The position numbers were made by a program, and so were the translations under genes. This document shows positions 8,993 through 18,538 of a DNA stretch of 64,000 nt, one piece after another (position 1 is the first letter of the stretch; the number at the start of each line of letters is the position of its first letter). The notes below the pieces were generated by a model. That model was not told the origin of the DNA. It did not search any database and saw only the letters and a program-made list of their open reading frames with translations. Source of the DNA: RPQJ01 sp963696545 (GTDB lineage: Bacteria > Pseudomonadota > Gammaproteobacteria > Steroidobacterales > Steroidobacteraceae); assembly GCA_963696545.1 (NCBI GenBank), contig CAVOKQ010000007.1, positions 248,001 through 312,000 of the forward strand. Reading direction: 5' to 3'.

Positions 8993-9012
8993 CCTCGGCG
9001 TTCAAGCCGAGG
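8993..9012 (+). terminator. Hairpin after the choice-of-anchor I gene
   Basis: CCTCGGC (8993-8999) pairs with GCCGAGG (9006-9012) around GTTCAA. A second GC-rich inverted repeat (about 8956-8977) lies just before it. There is no T tract, so the terminator role is inferred from position 45 bases after the stop. Confidence 0.4.
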
Positions 9013-9066
9013 TCCGCGGTGGGACGATGCATTGTCCGCAGGCAGTCGCGCTGCTATACAGGCCGC

Positions 9067-10263
9067 GTGAACGCCGCCCTGCCCCTGTCCGGCATCCGTG
9101 TCCTGACGTTCGAGAACTTCGGCGCCGGCCCGTATGGCTCGATGTATCTCGCCGACCTCGGCGCCGAGGTGATAAAGATCGAGAACCGCGACCAGGGCGG
9201 CGACGCCACGCGCGGCATGGGCCCGTTCTTCCTCGGCCCGCACGACAGCCACTTCTTCCAGGCGTTCAACCTGAACAAGAAGAGCGTGACGCTGAACCTG
9301 AAGCACGCCGACGGCCGGCACGCATTCCACCGCCTCGTGCGCACCGCTGACGTGGTGATGAACAACCTGCGCGGCGACCAGCCGGCAAAGCTCGGCCTCG
9401 ACTACGCGGCGCTCGGGGACGTCAACCCGCGGATCCTGTGCGGGCACCTGTCGGCTTATGGTCGCGACAACGAGCGACGCGGCTGGCCGGGCTACGACTA
9501 CCTGATGCAGGCCGAGGCGGGCTACCTGCACCTCACCGGCGAGCCCGGCTCGCCGCCGGCGCGGATGGGACTGTCGATCGTCGACTTCATGACCGGGATC
9601 ACGCTCGCCGTTGCGCTGCTGTCGTCGCTGATCGGCGTGATGAAATCCGGGCGTGGCCGCGACGTCGACGTCTCGCTGTTCGACGTGGCGCTGCACCAGC
9701 TCACGTACCCCGGCAACTGGTACCTGAACGAAGGCCACCGCACCGAGCGGATGCAGAGGAGCTCGCATCCGTCGGCGGTTCCGGTGCAGCTGTTCCGCAC
9801 TGCGGATGGCTGGCTGTTCGTGATGTGCATGACCGAGAAGTTCTGGCAGGCGCTGGTCGCGGAACTTGGCCGGGCGGATCTCTCGGCGGATCCACGCTTC
9901 GCGACGATGGACGCGCGACGGCGCAATCGAGAGGAACTCACCGGGGTGCTGGACGCGGAGTTCGCGCGCTGCACGACGGCCGAGTGGCTCGAGCGGCTGC
10001 AGGGGCAACTGCCCGCCGCGCCGGTTCACGACATTGCCCAGGCCCTCGACAATCCATACGCGCAGGCGATCGGCATGGTCCGCGGGCTGCCCCACCCGGC
10101 GCGCGAGGATTTCCGCGTGCTCGCGAACCCGATCAAGCTCGACGGCGCGCGCCTTGCGTCCAGGATCGCGCCGGGGCTTGGACAGCACACGGAAGAGCTG
10201 CTGCGCGAGGTGGGTTATGCGGACTCCGAAATCAAGACCTTGCGGGCAAGCGGCGCGGTTTGA
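9067..10263 (+). CDS. CaiB/BaiF family CoA-transferase
   Basis: This 398-residue class III CoA-transferase moves CoA between carboxylic acids. The N-terminus reads PLSGIRVLTFENFGAGPYGS, the usual family opening. It is followed by ADLGAEVIKIE, FFQAFNLNKKSVTLNL and GYDYLMQAEAG, the last holding the conserved aspartate that forms the acyl intermediate. The start is a GTG at 9067, since no ATG falls in the right place and family alignment begins here; the ribosome site is weak. The substrate pair cannot be read from the sequence. The next gene is unrelated. Confidence 0.9.
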   Translation: MNAALPLSGIRVLTFENFGAGPYGSMYLADLGAEVIKIENRDQGGDATRGMGPFFLGPHDSHFFQAFNLNKKSVTLNLKHADGRHAFHRLVRTADVVMNNLRGDQPAKLGLDYAALGDVNPRILCGHLSAYGRDNERRGWPGYDYLMQAEAGYLHLTGEPGSPPARMGLSIVDFMTGITLAVALLSSLIGVMKSGRGRDVDVSLFDVALHQLTYPGNWYLNEGHRTERMQRSSHPSAVPVQLFRTADGWLFVMCMTEKFWQALVAELGRADLSADPRFATMDARRRNREELTGVLDAEFARCTTAEWLERLQGQLPAAPVHDIAQALDNPYAQAIGMVRGLPHPAREDFRVLANPIKLDGARLASRIAPGLGQHTEELLREVGYADSEIKTLRASGAV

Positions 10264-10341
10264 AGCCGATCGCGGCCTGGGGCCACTTCCACCGGTATTC
10301 TGTTAAAGTCGGCGACCTCACGAACCCAACCCAGAGAGCCA

Positions 10342-11193
10342 ATGCAGAGATTCACCGCCCTCCTCACTCTCGTCCTCGTACTCGTGTTCAGCAGTTCGCC
10401 GGCGCTGGCGGACGACAAGACCGACAAGCGGCTCCAGGAGTCGCGCAAGGTGTTCGAGTCCTTCACGGACCTGTCCGAGCAGTCGGTACCCATCTGGATG
10501 CTTGAACGCGCCTACGGAATCGTCGTGGTGCCGCAGGTCATCAAGGGGGCGGTCTTCTTCGGCGGACGCGGTGGACGCGGTGTGATGTCGGTGCGCAACC
10601 CGGACGGCAGCTGGTCGGACCCGGTGTTCGTGACGCTGGGCGGCGGCAGCTTTGGCTTCCAGTTCGGCGTGCAGTCCTCCGACGTCGTGCTGATACTGAT
10701 GTCGCGCAAGAGCGTCGAGGGCATCAGCGGCGGCAAGGTTACGCTCGGTGCGGACGCCAGCGTCGCAGCCGGGCCGCTCGGCCGCAGCGCGTCGGCCAAC
10801 ACCGATGCGACGCTGAAGGCGCAGGTGCTTTCGTACGCGCGCAGCGAAGGACTCTTTTTCGGCGTTGCACTAGACGGCAGCGTGATCTCGGTGGACGACA
10901 AGTCGAACGCATCGGCATACGGCGTGCCGGACGTTTATGCATCGCAGATACTCGAGGGCAAGATCACGAGCCCGCCGCAGGCCGCGGTCGAGTTCAAGGC
11001 TGCACTGACCCGCGCCACCGCGGCAGCCGAAGCCGCCGGCGCAGCCGCGGCGGAAGTTCCGGCGTCCGCCGCGAAGCCCGCCGCCTCTTCCGCGCCAGCC
11101 GCTCCGGCAGCCCCGGCCGCGCCGAAGGACGGCACGGACACCAAGACCTACCCGATGGAAGATCCGCAGCCGGGCGCGCCACCGCCGCCCTGA
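10342..11193 (+). CDS. SYLF-domain (Ysc84-like) lipid-binding protein, exported
   Basis: This 283-residue protein has a signal peptide (about residues 1-24, ending PALA). Residues ~30-215 form the SYLF domain, with AYGIVVVPQVIKGAVFFGGR, GSFGFQFGVQSSDVVLILMS and GLFFGVALDGSVI. SYLF domains bind phosphoinositides in eukaryotes; bacterial versions are periplasmic or outer-membrane associated with unclear roles. The tail (~215-283) is low-complexity alanine/proline sequence ending PGAPPPP. It is followed after 28 bases by an SRPBCC gene and is probably co-transcribed with it. Confidence 0.88.
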   Translation: MQRFTALLTLVLVLVFSSSPALADDKTDKRLQESRKVFESFTDLSEQSVPIWMLERAYGIVVVPQVIKGAVFFGGRGGRGVMSVRNPDGSWSDPVFVTLGGGSFGFQFGVQSSDVVLILMSRKSVEGISGGKVTLGADASVAAGPLGRSASANTDATLKAQVLSYARSEGLFFGVALDGSVISVDDKSNASAYGVPDVYASQILEGKITSPPQAAVEFKAALTRATAAAEAAGAAAAEVPASAAKPAASSAPAAPAAPAAPKDGTDTKTYPMEDPQPGAPPPP

Positions 11194-11221
11194 CCGCGAC
11201 CTGCACCGGGGAGTCGCGATC

Positions 11222-11767
11222 GTGAAGGTCATCAGGCGTGTTCTTTACGCTCTCGTCGCGCTGTTCGCGTTGCTGCTGGTGGTCGGCCTGCTGCTCCCGA
11301 ACTCGGCTCACGTCGAGCGCGCGATCACGACAACCGCGAGTCCGGATACGGTCTACGGCATCGTGAACGGCTTCGCGCGCTTCAACCAGTGGTCGCCGTG
11401 GGCGGACCTCGACCCGAAGACGCGCTACTCCTATTCCGGCCCGCCGACCGGCGTCGGGGCAAAGATGGCGTGGGCCAGCGACAAGGCCGAGGTGGGCTCC
11501 GGCAGCCAGGAAATCCTCGCAGTCGAGCCGGGCCGCACCGTGCAGACACGACTCGACTTCGACTCGAACGTGGCGACGTCGACGATGCGGATCGAACCCG
11601 CAACCGGTGGCGGCAGCCGGATCACCTGGTCGTTCGACACCAGCTTCGAAGGCAACTTCGCCGGCCGCTACTTTGGACTGCTGTTCGACCGGATGATCGG
11701 CGCCGACTACGACAAGGGCCTCGCCCGCCTGAAGGCGCTGGCCGAGGCGTCGCCACCGGCGTCCTGA
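11222..11767 (+). CDS. SRPBCC (polyketide cyclase/START-like) protein with membrane anchor
   Basis: This 181-residue protein starts at GTG 11222, preceded by GGGGAG at good spacing. Residues ~7-26 form a single hydrophobic segment (VLYALVALFALLLVVGLLL). The rest is an SRPBCC fold, with YGIVNGFARFNQWSPW near the start of the domain and a helical end (FDRMIGADYDKGLARLKALA). Such domains bind hydrophobic ligands, but no specific ligand can be inferred. Confidence 0.85.
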   Translation: MKVIRRVLYALVALFALLLVVGLLLPNSAHVERAITTTASPDTVYGIVNGFARFNQWSPWADLDPKTRYSYSGPPTGVGAKMAWASDKAEVGSGSQEILAVEPGRTVQTRLDFDSNVATSTMRIEPATGGGSRITWSFDTSFEGNFAGRYFGLLFDRMIGADYDKGLARLKALAEASPPAS

Positions 11768-11776
11768 GCCCAGATC

Positions 11777-12472
11777 TCAGCGCGCCTTCTTCACCGCCTC
11801 GGCGAGACCCGTCCAGATCTCCGGATCAGCGAGCACCACGCTCAACCCGTTGATGATGAACTGCACGCCAATGCAGATCATCAGGAACCCCATCAGCCGC
11901 GTGAGCGCCACCATGCCGGTGGCGCCCAGGATGCGATGGAACTTCTCCGCGCCACGGAGCACGAACCAGGAGATCATTGCCACGGCGAGGATGCCGGTTG
12001 CGACGCCGAGGAAGTCGGCGACACGATCCCACCCGTGACGCGCACTCGCCTGCGAAGACAGGCTCATCACGACCGCGAAAGTGCCCGGCCCGGAGAGCCC
12101 CGGCATCGCGAGCGGCGTGAATGCGATGTCGTGCCTGATCTCGCCCGGCCTGGGCTCCTTGCGTGTTTCCTCCGCGCCGCCGGGAAACAGCATGCCGAAG
12201 CCCAGGAACGAGACGATCATGCCGCCCGCGATCCGCATGCCCGGGATCGAGATGCCGAAGAAGCTCATGATCAGGCTGCCCGCGACCAGGAAGCTCGACA
12301 TCAGCACGAACGTGTACGTGCAGGCGCGCCGGACCTGCCGCAGACGCTCCTGCTCCGGCAGGTGCGCGGCGACCGACATCACCAGCGGCACGGCCCCGAG
12401 CGGGTTGACGATCGGCAGGATGGCGAGCAGAGCGCCCGCCGCATAGCCGAGATAAGCGGTGATCCATTCCAT
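11777..12472 (-). CDS. MarC family integral membrane protein
   Basis: This 231-residue protein has about six hydrophobic segments. The family opening is visible (AILPIVNPLGAVPLVMS), as are SFFGISIPGMRIAGG and TPLAMPGLSGPGTFAVVM in the second half, which mirrors the first. MarC proteins were once thought to be antibiotic-resistance factors; their function is unknown. It converges on the SRPBCC gene with nine bases between stops and diverges from the methylase gene with 33 bases between starts, so a promoter pair must be very compact. Confidence 0.92.
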   Translation of the reverse strand: MEWITAYLGYAAGALLAILPIVNPLGAVPLVMSVAAHLPEQERLRQVRRACTYTFVLMSSFLVAGSLIMSFFGISIPGMRIAGGMIVSFLGFGMLFPGGAEETRKEPRPGEIRHDIAFTPLAMPGLSGPGTFAVVMSLSSQASARHGWDRVADFLGVATGILAVAMISWFVLRGAEKFHRILGATGMVALTRLMGFLMICIGVQFIINGLSVVLADPEIWTGLAEAVKKAR

Positions 12473-12505
12473 GTGCGAACTGTACCCGGCGGCTAGAATC
12501 CGCGC

Positions 12506-13108
12506 ATGTCAACGTCGCGCAGCACACCCCGCCTGCGCCTCACCGCGCTGCTGCTCGCGGCGACGGTCGGGCTCGTCGCGGTCTCCGAGCGAGGCCTGCT
12601 CACTGGTTCAGCCGGTGAAATCGCGCAACTCGCGGGCCTCGCCTGCATCGCGGTCGCCGCGCTCGGGCGCGTGTGGACCTCGGCATTCATCGCAGGATTC
12701 AAGGACTCGAACCTGGTCCGCGAGGGGCCGTACTCGGCGCTGCGCCACCCGCTTTATGCACTCTCGATGCTGGCGATGCTGGGCGTTGGCCTCACCACAC
12801 GCAGCGTCACGCTCACTGGCGCGCTGCTGGTGACGTTCGCCGTGACGTACGCGGCGGCGGCCAGGCGCGAGGACGAGTTTCTCTCCCGGATGCACGGCGA
12901 AGCGCATGCTGATTTCGTGCGACGTACACCGGCATTCTGGCCGGCCCCCGGGTCGTACCGCGTGCCGGAGTCGATCGAAGTTCGCCCACGGGTCTTCTGG
13001 AAAGCGTTTCTCGATGCGGGCTCGATGATCGGCGTGTACCTGCTGCTGAGGCTGGCCGACCTCGCACAGCTGTCAGGCGTCACGCCGACGTTGCTGCAAC
13101 TGCCATGA
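12506..13108 (+). CDS. ICMT-like (isoprenylcysteine methyltransferase family) membrane methylase
   Basis: This 200-residue protein has several membrane segments and the conserved C-terminal phospholipid/isoprenylcysteine methyltransferase block (EGPYSALRHPLY near residues 74-86, then RREDEFL near 131). Bacterial members are thought to methylate small hydrophobic or lipid substrates with S-adenosylmethionine; the substrate is unknown. Its stop overlaps the ATG of the kinase-fold gene (ATGA), so the two are coupled. Confidence 0.85.
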   Translation: MSTSRSTPRLRLTALLLAATVGLVAVSERGLLTGSAGEIAQLAGLACIAVAALGRVWTSAFIAGFKDSNLVREGPYSALRHPLYALSMLAMLGVGLTTRSVTLTGALLVTFAVTYAAAARREDEFLSRMHGEAHADFVRRTPAFWPAPGSYRVPESIEVRPRVFWKAFLDAGSMIGVYLLLRLADLAQLSGVTPTLLQLP

Positions 13109-13776
13109 GCGTGCCGACGCGGCGTCGCGAACTCAAGCGAGACCACTTCGGCAGCGTCGCGTGCCTGATCGACCCCGCAGCGCCGGAGTACTCGCTGTGC
13201 GTGGAACGCGACACGGATTGTGCCGCCTGGTGGGTTCGCTGGCTCGCACGGCGACTGGCCGCGCGCGAAGCACGAGCGCTCGCCGCGCTTGCACGCGTGC
13301 CGGGAGTGCCGCGCATCGAGGCATGGGATGGCTGCAGGCTGCGACGCAGCTGGATGGCGGGCGCGCCGATGCATCGCAGCCCGCCCGCGGATCCCGGGTA
13401 TTTCCGCGACGCGCTGCGGCTGTTGCGACGGATGCATGCCGCGGGCGTGCTGCACAACGATCTCGCGAAGGAACCGAACTGGCTGGTCACGCCCGACGGC
13501 TTCGCTGCGCTGGTCGATTTCCAGCTGGCGATGCGGCCGAGGCTGCGGGGAAGGCTGTTCCGCGCGCTCGCTTACGACGACCTGCGGCACCTGCTGAAGC
13601 ACAAGCGCACGTATTTTCCGGCACGCCTGACCGCAAGGCAGCTGGCAATCCTGCAGCGACGCTCGGCGCTGTCTGCGCTGTGGGCGCATACCGGCAAGCC
13701 GCTCTACCTGCTCGTCACCCGGCGCGTGCTCGGTTGGTCCGATCGCGAGGGCGCGGGCGACCGGTCTCAGGCCTGA
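13105..13776 (+). CDS. Small protein-kinase-fold protein (LPS-kinase/RIO-like)
   Basis: This 223-residue protein keeps the catalytic half of a kinase fold: an HNDLAKEPNWLV catalytic loop (~residues 117-128) and VDFQLA in place of the DFG metal-binding motif (~135). The N-lobe is short and arginine-rich, with no obvious glycine loop. It resembles lipopolysaccharide-core kinase-like or RIO-like proteins of gammaproteobacteria. It is translationally coupled to the ICMT-like gene and ends ten bases inside the convergent small gene. Confidence 0.75.
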   Translation: MSVPTRRRELKRDHFGSVACLIDPAAPEYSLCVERDTDCAAWWVRWLARRLAAREARALAALARVPGVPRIEAWDGCRLRRSWMAGAPMHRSPPADPGYFRDALRLLRRMHAAGVLHNDLAKEPNWLVTPDGFAALVDFQLAMRPRLRGRLFRALAYDDLRHLLKHKRTYFPARLTARQLAILQRRSALSALWAHTGKPLYLLVTRRVLGWSDREGAGDRSQA

Positions 13777-14015
13777 GGATCGACCCGCTCGAAATCGAGC
13801 GCGGGCGCATCGCCCGGCCGGAAATACACGTAGCGGCCGCTCATCTGCGCGAGCGCGTCGTCACGCTCGATGCGCGAGGCGAACCAGTGCTGCTTCTCCC
13901 AGCCGTCGCCGAGCAGGTTGCGGAACGGGTCGCCCTTGCGCAGGCGCACGCGGATGCCATACGGGCAGGTCCCGGGCAGCGGCGCCCTGAGATTGTGGTC
14001 GTGACAGATGGTCAT
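13767..14015 (-). CDS. Conserved small protein of unknown function
   Basis: This 82-residue soluble protein has no signal peptide. It has a family-like look rather than random composition: CPYGIRVRLRKGDPFRNLLG, then WEKQHWF, RDDALAQM and YVYFRPGD. I do not recognise a named domain. Its 3' end overlaps the kinase-fold gene by ten bases in convergent orientation, and it is 37 bases upstream of the stop of the patatin gene. Codon use matches neighbouring genes. Confidence 0.65.
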   Translation of the reverse strand: MTICHDHNLRAPLPGTCPYGIRVRLRKGDPFRNLLGDGWEKQHWFASRIERDDALAQMSGRYVYFRPGDAPALDFERVDPQA

Positions 14016-14052
14016 GGCGTGAATTCTAGCTCGAAACGAGCATGCCTCCCGC

Positions 14053-16287
14053 TCAGAAAGTCTTGCCGAGTATCAGGTAGAAGGCGCCGTCGCCCTCGGC
14101 CAGTCCGCCGGCGAGATACAGCGGCCCGAACGGAGTCTCGGCCGCGAGGAACAGGCTGCCTCCGGTCTTGAGGTCGCCGAAGTCCACGGCGTCCTGGTTC
14201 GGCCAGACGTTGCCGATCTCGAACGACGCACCGATGTAGGCCGGGAATTCGAACAGCCCGGTGCCGCCGCGGCTGACGCGGCGGAAAGCGATCGTCCGGA
14301 CGATGCCGAACTGGGTGCCGATCAGCGCGTCGGGCGCCAACCCGGAGAGGTTCAGGAATCCGCCGAGCGTGAAGAGTTCCTGTGGCGAGACGACCCGGTC
14401 GTCAAGCGCCGACCCGCCTTCCATCGACAGCACCAGGCTGTTGCGGCCGCTCGTGCGCGCCAGCACCCAGGACGCCTCGACGATGTTCGCATCCGCGCTC
14501 GCACCCAGCGCCTCGTTCTCCGACTGCCAGCTGGCGCGGAACGCCTGCCCGTGCTTCGGGAAATAGGCGCTGTCGAGCCGGTCGTAGCCGAACTCGAGGT
14601 ATGCCGCGCCGAGGTCGAAGTTCTCGCCGGGCACGATCGGCTCGCCGACCATCAGCCGGCTGCTGCCGGTGCCGCGCCTCACGCCGAGCCGCACTTCGCC
14701 CCAGTTAGAAAGCTCCGCACCAAGTGCGAGCGAGACCTCGGTGTCGCGGACCCGGTACTGCGCGACACGTCGGCCGTCGTCGACGATCTGCAGCGTCTCG
14801 AGCTGGTAGCGGAATCCCGGCGCGATAAACAGGTCGGTCGTGAGCGAGAGCGGCTGGAAGAGCTCCGCAACGAACCGCGGGTCCTCGCCGAGCTGCGTGT
14901 CCACCAGCACTTCGCCGTCGAGGGAGTTCACTCCCGTCATCAGCAGTCGCGCACCGGCGTTCGCGACCGTCCCGCCCTCGTAGTCGCTCTCGATGCTCAT
15001 GCCGACGCGCAGGAAATTCGGTCCCCACGACTTGCGCCTGAGATCGATCTCGAGGCCGCGCTCACCGTCGTCACGCACGACCCGGTAATCGACCGCCTCG
15101 AACCGGTCCAGGCCGTACTGACGGTACGCCTTGCTCTGCAAGACGGCCGTGTCGAAAGGATGGCCAACGACCGAGCCGAACACGGCGTCGATTCGCTTCG
15201 CGTCGGCTTCGGACCGCGGTGCCGGCCGGACGAACGCGACGTTGAACGATGGGTCGACGGAACGCTGCCTCGCGGACGCATACGTCTCGTACTCGCTTGC
15301 CGGAAGCGCGAGCGCCGCAAGCTTCTCCGCCTGCTTCGTGACTGCAGCCTGTCCGGCCGTGATCACCTGCGGCATGCGCGCGAAGTCGATCGCGGTCATG
15401 CGCCCGAGGTCGGGGGAAACCAGCACGTCGCGGTTGCCGAGCTCCTTCAGCGAAGCCGTGGTGCCACGCCGCACCATGATCGCGATCATCTGGTTCGTGA
15501 CGTCGAGCGGCGACTGCAGCCCGTCGCGGCGCGCGAGCGGGAAACTCACGTCCACGGCGATCACGATGTCGACGCCCATTTCCCTGACGAGGTCCACGGG
15601 CAGGTTGTCAACGACGCCACCGTCGACCAGCAGCCGGCCGCCGATTTCAACCGGGGCCAGCACGCCGGGCGCCGACATGCTCGCGCGCAGCACGGTCGCA
15701 AGGTCGCCCGAGCGGAGCACCACTGCGTCACCGCTCTCGAGATCGGTGGCGAGCGCGCGGAACGGCGTAGGCAGCCGGTCGAAGTCCTGCACGTCGGCCA
15801 CGCGCATCGTGGAGGTGCGCAGTACCTGCGTGATCTTCTGGCCCTGCACGAGGCCGAGCGGCAGCACCACGCCATCGTCCGCTCGAATGCCGAGGCCGCC
15901 GCTCGCGAGGAAGCTGCGGTCGTCCTGCTTGCGCCGGTACACCAGGTCCTTGCGCGGCGCGCGGTCCTGGAACAGGTCCTGCCAGTCGAGCGTACGGAAC
16001 ACCTTCTCGATCTCGTCACCGCTCAGTCCCGCGGCGTAGAGTCCTCCGACCACCGCCCCCATGCTCGTCCCGGCAACGGCATCGATCGGGATCTTCATCT
16101 CCTCCAGCGCCCGGATCACGCCGATGTGTGCCGCGCCCCGCGCTCCCCCGCCGCTCAGCACGAGGCCGATGCGCGGACGGTCGGCGCCCGGCTCCGGTGG
16201 CGCGTCGGTCGCTCCCGCATGGCCGGCCACGAGCGGCAACCCCAGCATCAGGGCGGCCACCAACAAGCGTCGCATCTGCATCTGCAT
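14053..16287 (-). CDS. Patatin-like phospholipase with outer-membrane barrel (type Vd/PlpD-like)
   Basis: This 744-residue exported protein has a signal peptide at ~1-26. A patatin domain (~38-330) carries the oxyanion loop SGGGARG (45-51), nucleophile motif GTSMG with Ser75, and catalytic Asp222 in DGGVVDNLP. A POTRA-like segment (~350-430) follows. The C-terminal ~300 residues alternate in barrel fashion and end in phenylalanine (LILGKTF), as outer-membrane proteins do. This order is that of type Vd autotransporters such as PlpD. The start lies eight bases after GGAG. The first codons repeat (MQMQM), giving alternative starts six and twelve bases downstream. Confidence 0.9.
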   Translation of the reverse strand: MQMQMRRLLVAALMLGLPLVAGHAGATDAPPEPGADRPRIGLVLSGGGARGAAHIGVIRALEEMKIPIDAVAGTSMGAVVGGLYAAGLSGDEIEKVFRTLDWQDLFQDRAPRKDLVYRRKQDDRSFLASGGLGIRADDGVVLPLGLVQGQKITQVLRTSTMRVADVQDFDRLPTPFRALATDLESGDAVVLRSGDLATVLRASMSAPGVLAPVEIGGRLLVDGGVVDNLPVDLVREMGVDIVIAVDVSFPLARRDGLQSPLDVTNQMIAIMVRRGTTASLKELGNRDVLVSPDLGRMTAIDFARMPQVITAGQAAVTKQAEKLAALALPASEYETYASARQRSVDPSFNVAFVRPAPRSEADAKRIDAVFGSVVGHPFDTAVLQSKAYRQYGLDRFEAVDYRVVRDDGERGLEIDLRRKSWGPNFLRVGMSIESDYEGGTVANAGARLLMTGVNSLDGEVLVDTQLGEDPRFVAELFQPLSLTTDLFIAPGFRYQLETLQIVDDGRRVAQYRVRDTEVSLALGAELSNWGEVRLGVRRGTGSSRLMVGEPIVPGENFDLGAAYLEFGYDRLDSAYFPKHGQAFRASWQSENEALGASADANIVEASWVLARTSGRNSLVLSMEGGSALDDRVVSPQELFTLGGFLNLSGLAPDALIGTQFGIVRTIAFRRVSRGGTGLFEFPAYIGASFEIGNVWPNQDAVDFGDLKTGGSLFLAAETPFGPLYLAGGLAEGDGAFYLILGKTF

Positions 16288-16388
16288 TGCTCCGGAGGAA
16301 CTGACGGCGATACTAGCAAACGGCTCGCCGCATCCCTCGCGGGGCCGGGAACGAACAGGTGGCCGGTTCTCTGCTACCTTGCGACTGC

Positions 16389-18509
16389 ATGCCCTTCGAC
16401 TGCGACAGCCATCGCCGCGCCAGCTGCAGCATCAGCCGCCCCGGGCCCGCGGCGGCCCTGCTTGCCGCGATCGCCGGCGGAGCCTGCATGCCGGCGATCG
16501 CAGCCGGCCCGCTCGAGGAAATCATTGTCACGGCCACGCGCAGGCCCGAGCCCGCGCTGCAGGTGCCGCTCAGCATCGGCCAGGTCGGTCCCGAGACGAT
16601 CCGGCTCGTCGACCCCACGCATCACGCGGAACTGCTGAACCGCATTGCCGGCGTCATGATCCAGCGCGGCAGCGGCCAGGAGAGCCTCACGGCGATCCGC
16701 TCCCCCGTGCTGACCGGAGCCGGTTCGTGCGGCGCATTCCTGTTCCTCGAGAATGGCGTGCCGATCCGGCCCGTCGGCTTCTGCAACGTCAACGAGCTGT
16801 ACGAGGTCAATACGGAACAGGCGCGTGCGATCGAGGTTCTGCGCGGGCCGGGAAGTGCACTCTATGGCTCGAGCGCGATGCACGGCACGGTCAACGTGCT
16901 GCAGCCGTCTGCCGCGGAGCGACCGCGCGGCGCGTTCGGCGTCGACGGCGGCCCGTCGAACTACTGGCGCCTGAAGGCCGCGGGCCGCGCCGACTGGGGC
17001 GAAACGTCGCTCGGGCTTGCGGGCCTGTATGCGAACGACGGCGGCTGGCGTGCGGTCTCCGGCTATCACCAGACCAAGGTGAATGCGTCGCTGTCGAGCC
17101 GCGTAGATGCGACGCCTGTGCGATTCGATCTCGCAGCCACGTCGCTGGACCAGCAGACGGCCGGCTTCATCACCGGCAAGGACGCGTACGAGAGCCTGCA
17201 GCAGAGCAAGTCGAACCCGACGCCCGGCGCCGGTCGCGATTCGACCGCGGTGCGCCTGACCGGCCTGATCGAGCCGCAGCTGGCCGATGGATTGCAGCTC
17301 GAATTGCGACCGTTCCTGCGCACGTCGCGGATGGAGTTCCTGCAGCACTTCCTGCTCGGACAGCCGGTCGAGCGCAATGGCCAGGACAGCGGCGGGCTGC
17401 TGACGAGCCTGGCGTGGGATGCGGCCGCGGGGCTGGTGATCATCACGGGCGTCGACCTGGAGTTCGGCAGCTCATCACTGGTCGAGGACCAGGAGGAGGC
17501 CACCACCGGCGGATCACCGCCGGCGAACGCGATCCGTCCCGCCGGCAAGCACTACGACTACGACGTGCACTCGAGCGTGGCGTCGCTGTACGGACAAGGC
17601 GAGTGGCGGTTCCTCGAGCGCTGGCGACTCACTGCGGGCGTACGTGGCGAGTACGTGACCTACGAGTACGACAACCGCATGCTCGACGGCAATACGGACG
17701 AGAACGGCGTGCCTTGCGGGTTCACGGGCTGCCTCTACACTCGCCCTGCGGACAGGACCGATCACTTCAAGAACTGGGCGCCGAAGCTCGCGCTGCTGGT
17801 GGACGTGACCCCCGAATTCACCGCGTACGTGAACACGACGCAGGGATTCCGCCCTCCGGAGATGACCGAGCTCTACCGCCTGCAGCGCGGCCAGCAGGTG
17901 GCGGACCTCTCTCCGGAGCAGCTGGATTCGATCGAGGTCGGTGTGAAAGGCGCATGGCCCGGCGTCGAGCTGGCGCTCGCAGCCTTCGACATGGACAAGT
18001 CCGGCGTCATCCTGCGTGAAGCGAATGGCTATAACGTCGCGAACGGACGCACGACGCACCGTGGCATCGAGTACGACCTGCGCTGGCGGCCGTGGGCCTC
18101 GCTCGAGCTCGCTGCGGTGGGCACGTACGCCCAGCATCGCTACGATTTTTCGCGCCGCGTGGACGGCGGAGAGACGATCGAGCGAGGCAACGACATCGAC
18201 ACGGCGCCGCGCGAGATCTATCGCTTCGGACTCGGCTGGCGGCCGACGCAGGCGATCGACATCGAAGCCGAGTGGCTCGTGGTCGGCGACTACTGGCTCG
18301 ATGCCGCGAACGAGCATCGATACGCGGGCCATGAACTGCTGAACCTGCGGGCCGCGTGGCAGCCAGTGAGGAACTGGTCGCTGTCGATGCGGGTCACGAA
18401 CGCGCTCGACGTGCGCTACGCGGATCGGGCCGACTACAACTTCGGCACCTACCGTTACTTCCCGGGCAGGCCGCGGGCGATGTTCGCCGAGGTGGCCTGG
18501 CAGTACTGA
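16389..18509 (+). CDS. TonB-dependent outer-membrane receptor
   Basis: This 706-residue receptor has a cleavable signal, then EEIIVTATR (TonB box region). The plug domain follows, with LNRIAGVMIQRGSGQES and the family signature IEVLRGPGSALYGSSAMHG. The 22-strand barrel region then ends in a terminal aromatic (EVAWQY). Barrel motifs such as ELYRLQRGQQVADLSPEQLD are typical. The substrate (siderophore, cobalamin or other) is not evident. The start is uncertain: ATG 16389 is used, but a GTG at 16359 is in frame. It diverges from the patatin gene. Confidence 0.88.
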   Translation: MPFDCDSHRRASCSISRPGPAAALLAAIAGGACMPAIAAGPLEEIIVTATRRPEPALQVPLSIGQVGPETIRLVDPTHHAELLNRIAGVMIQRGSGQESLTAIRSPVLTGAGSCGAFLFLENGVPIRPVGFCNVNELYEVNTEQARAIEVLRGPGSALYGSSAMHGTVNVLQPSAAERPRGAFGVDGGPSNYWRLKAAGRADWGETSLGLAGLYANDGGWRAVSGYHQTKVNASLSSRVDATPVRFDLAATSLDQQTAGFITGKDAYESLQQSKSNPTPGAGRDSTAVRLTGLIEPQLADGLQLELRPFLRTSRMEFLQHFLLGQPVERNGQDSGGLLTSLAWDAAAGLVIITGVDLEFGSSSLVEDQEEATTGGSPPANAIRPAGKHYDYDVHSSVASLYGQGEWRFLERWRLTAGVRGEYVTYEYDNRMLDGNTDENGVPCGFTGCLYTRPADRTDHFKNWAPKLALLVDVTPEFTAYVNTTQGFRPPEMTELYRLQRGQQVADLSPEQLDSIEVGVKGAWPGVELALAAFDMDKSGVILREANGYNVANGRTTHRGIEYDLRWRPWASLELAAVGTYAQHRYDFSRRVDGGETIERGNDIDTAPREIYRFGLGWRPTQAIDIEAEWLVVGDYWLDAANEHRYAGHELLNLRAAWQPVRNWSLSMRVTNALDVRYADRADYNFGTYRYFPGRPRAMFAEVAWQY

Positions 18510-18538
18510 GCCGTGCGCGGCGGACCCGAAGGTACCGC

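Noticed and set aside
14551..16638. A 695-codon open frame antisense to the patatin gene
   Set aside because: Arg/His-rich shadow of the type Vd protein; extends across the divergent promoter region and has no ribosome site.
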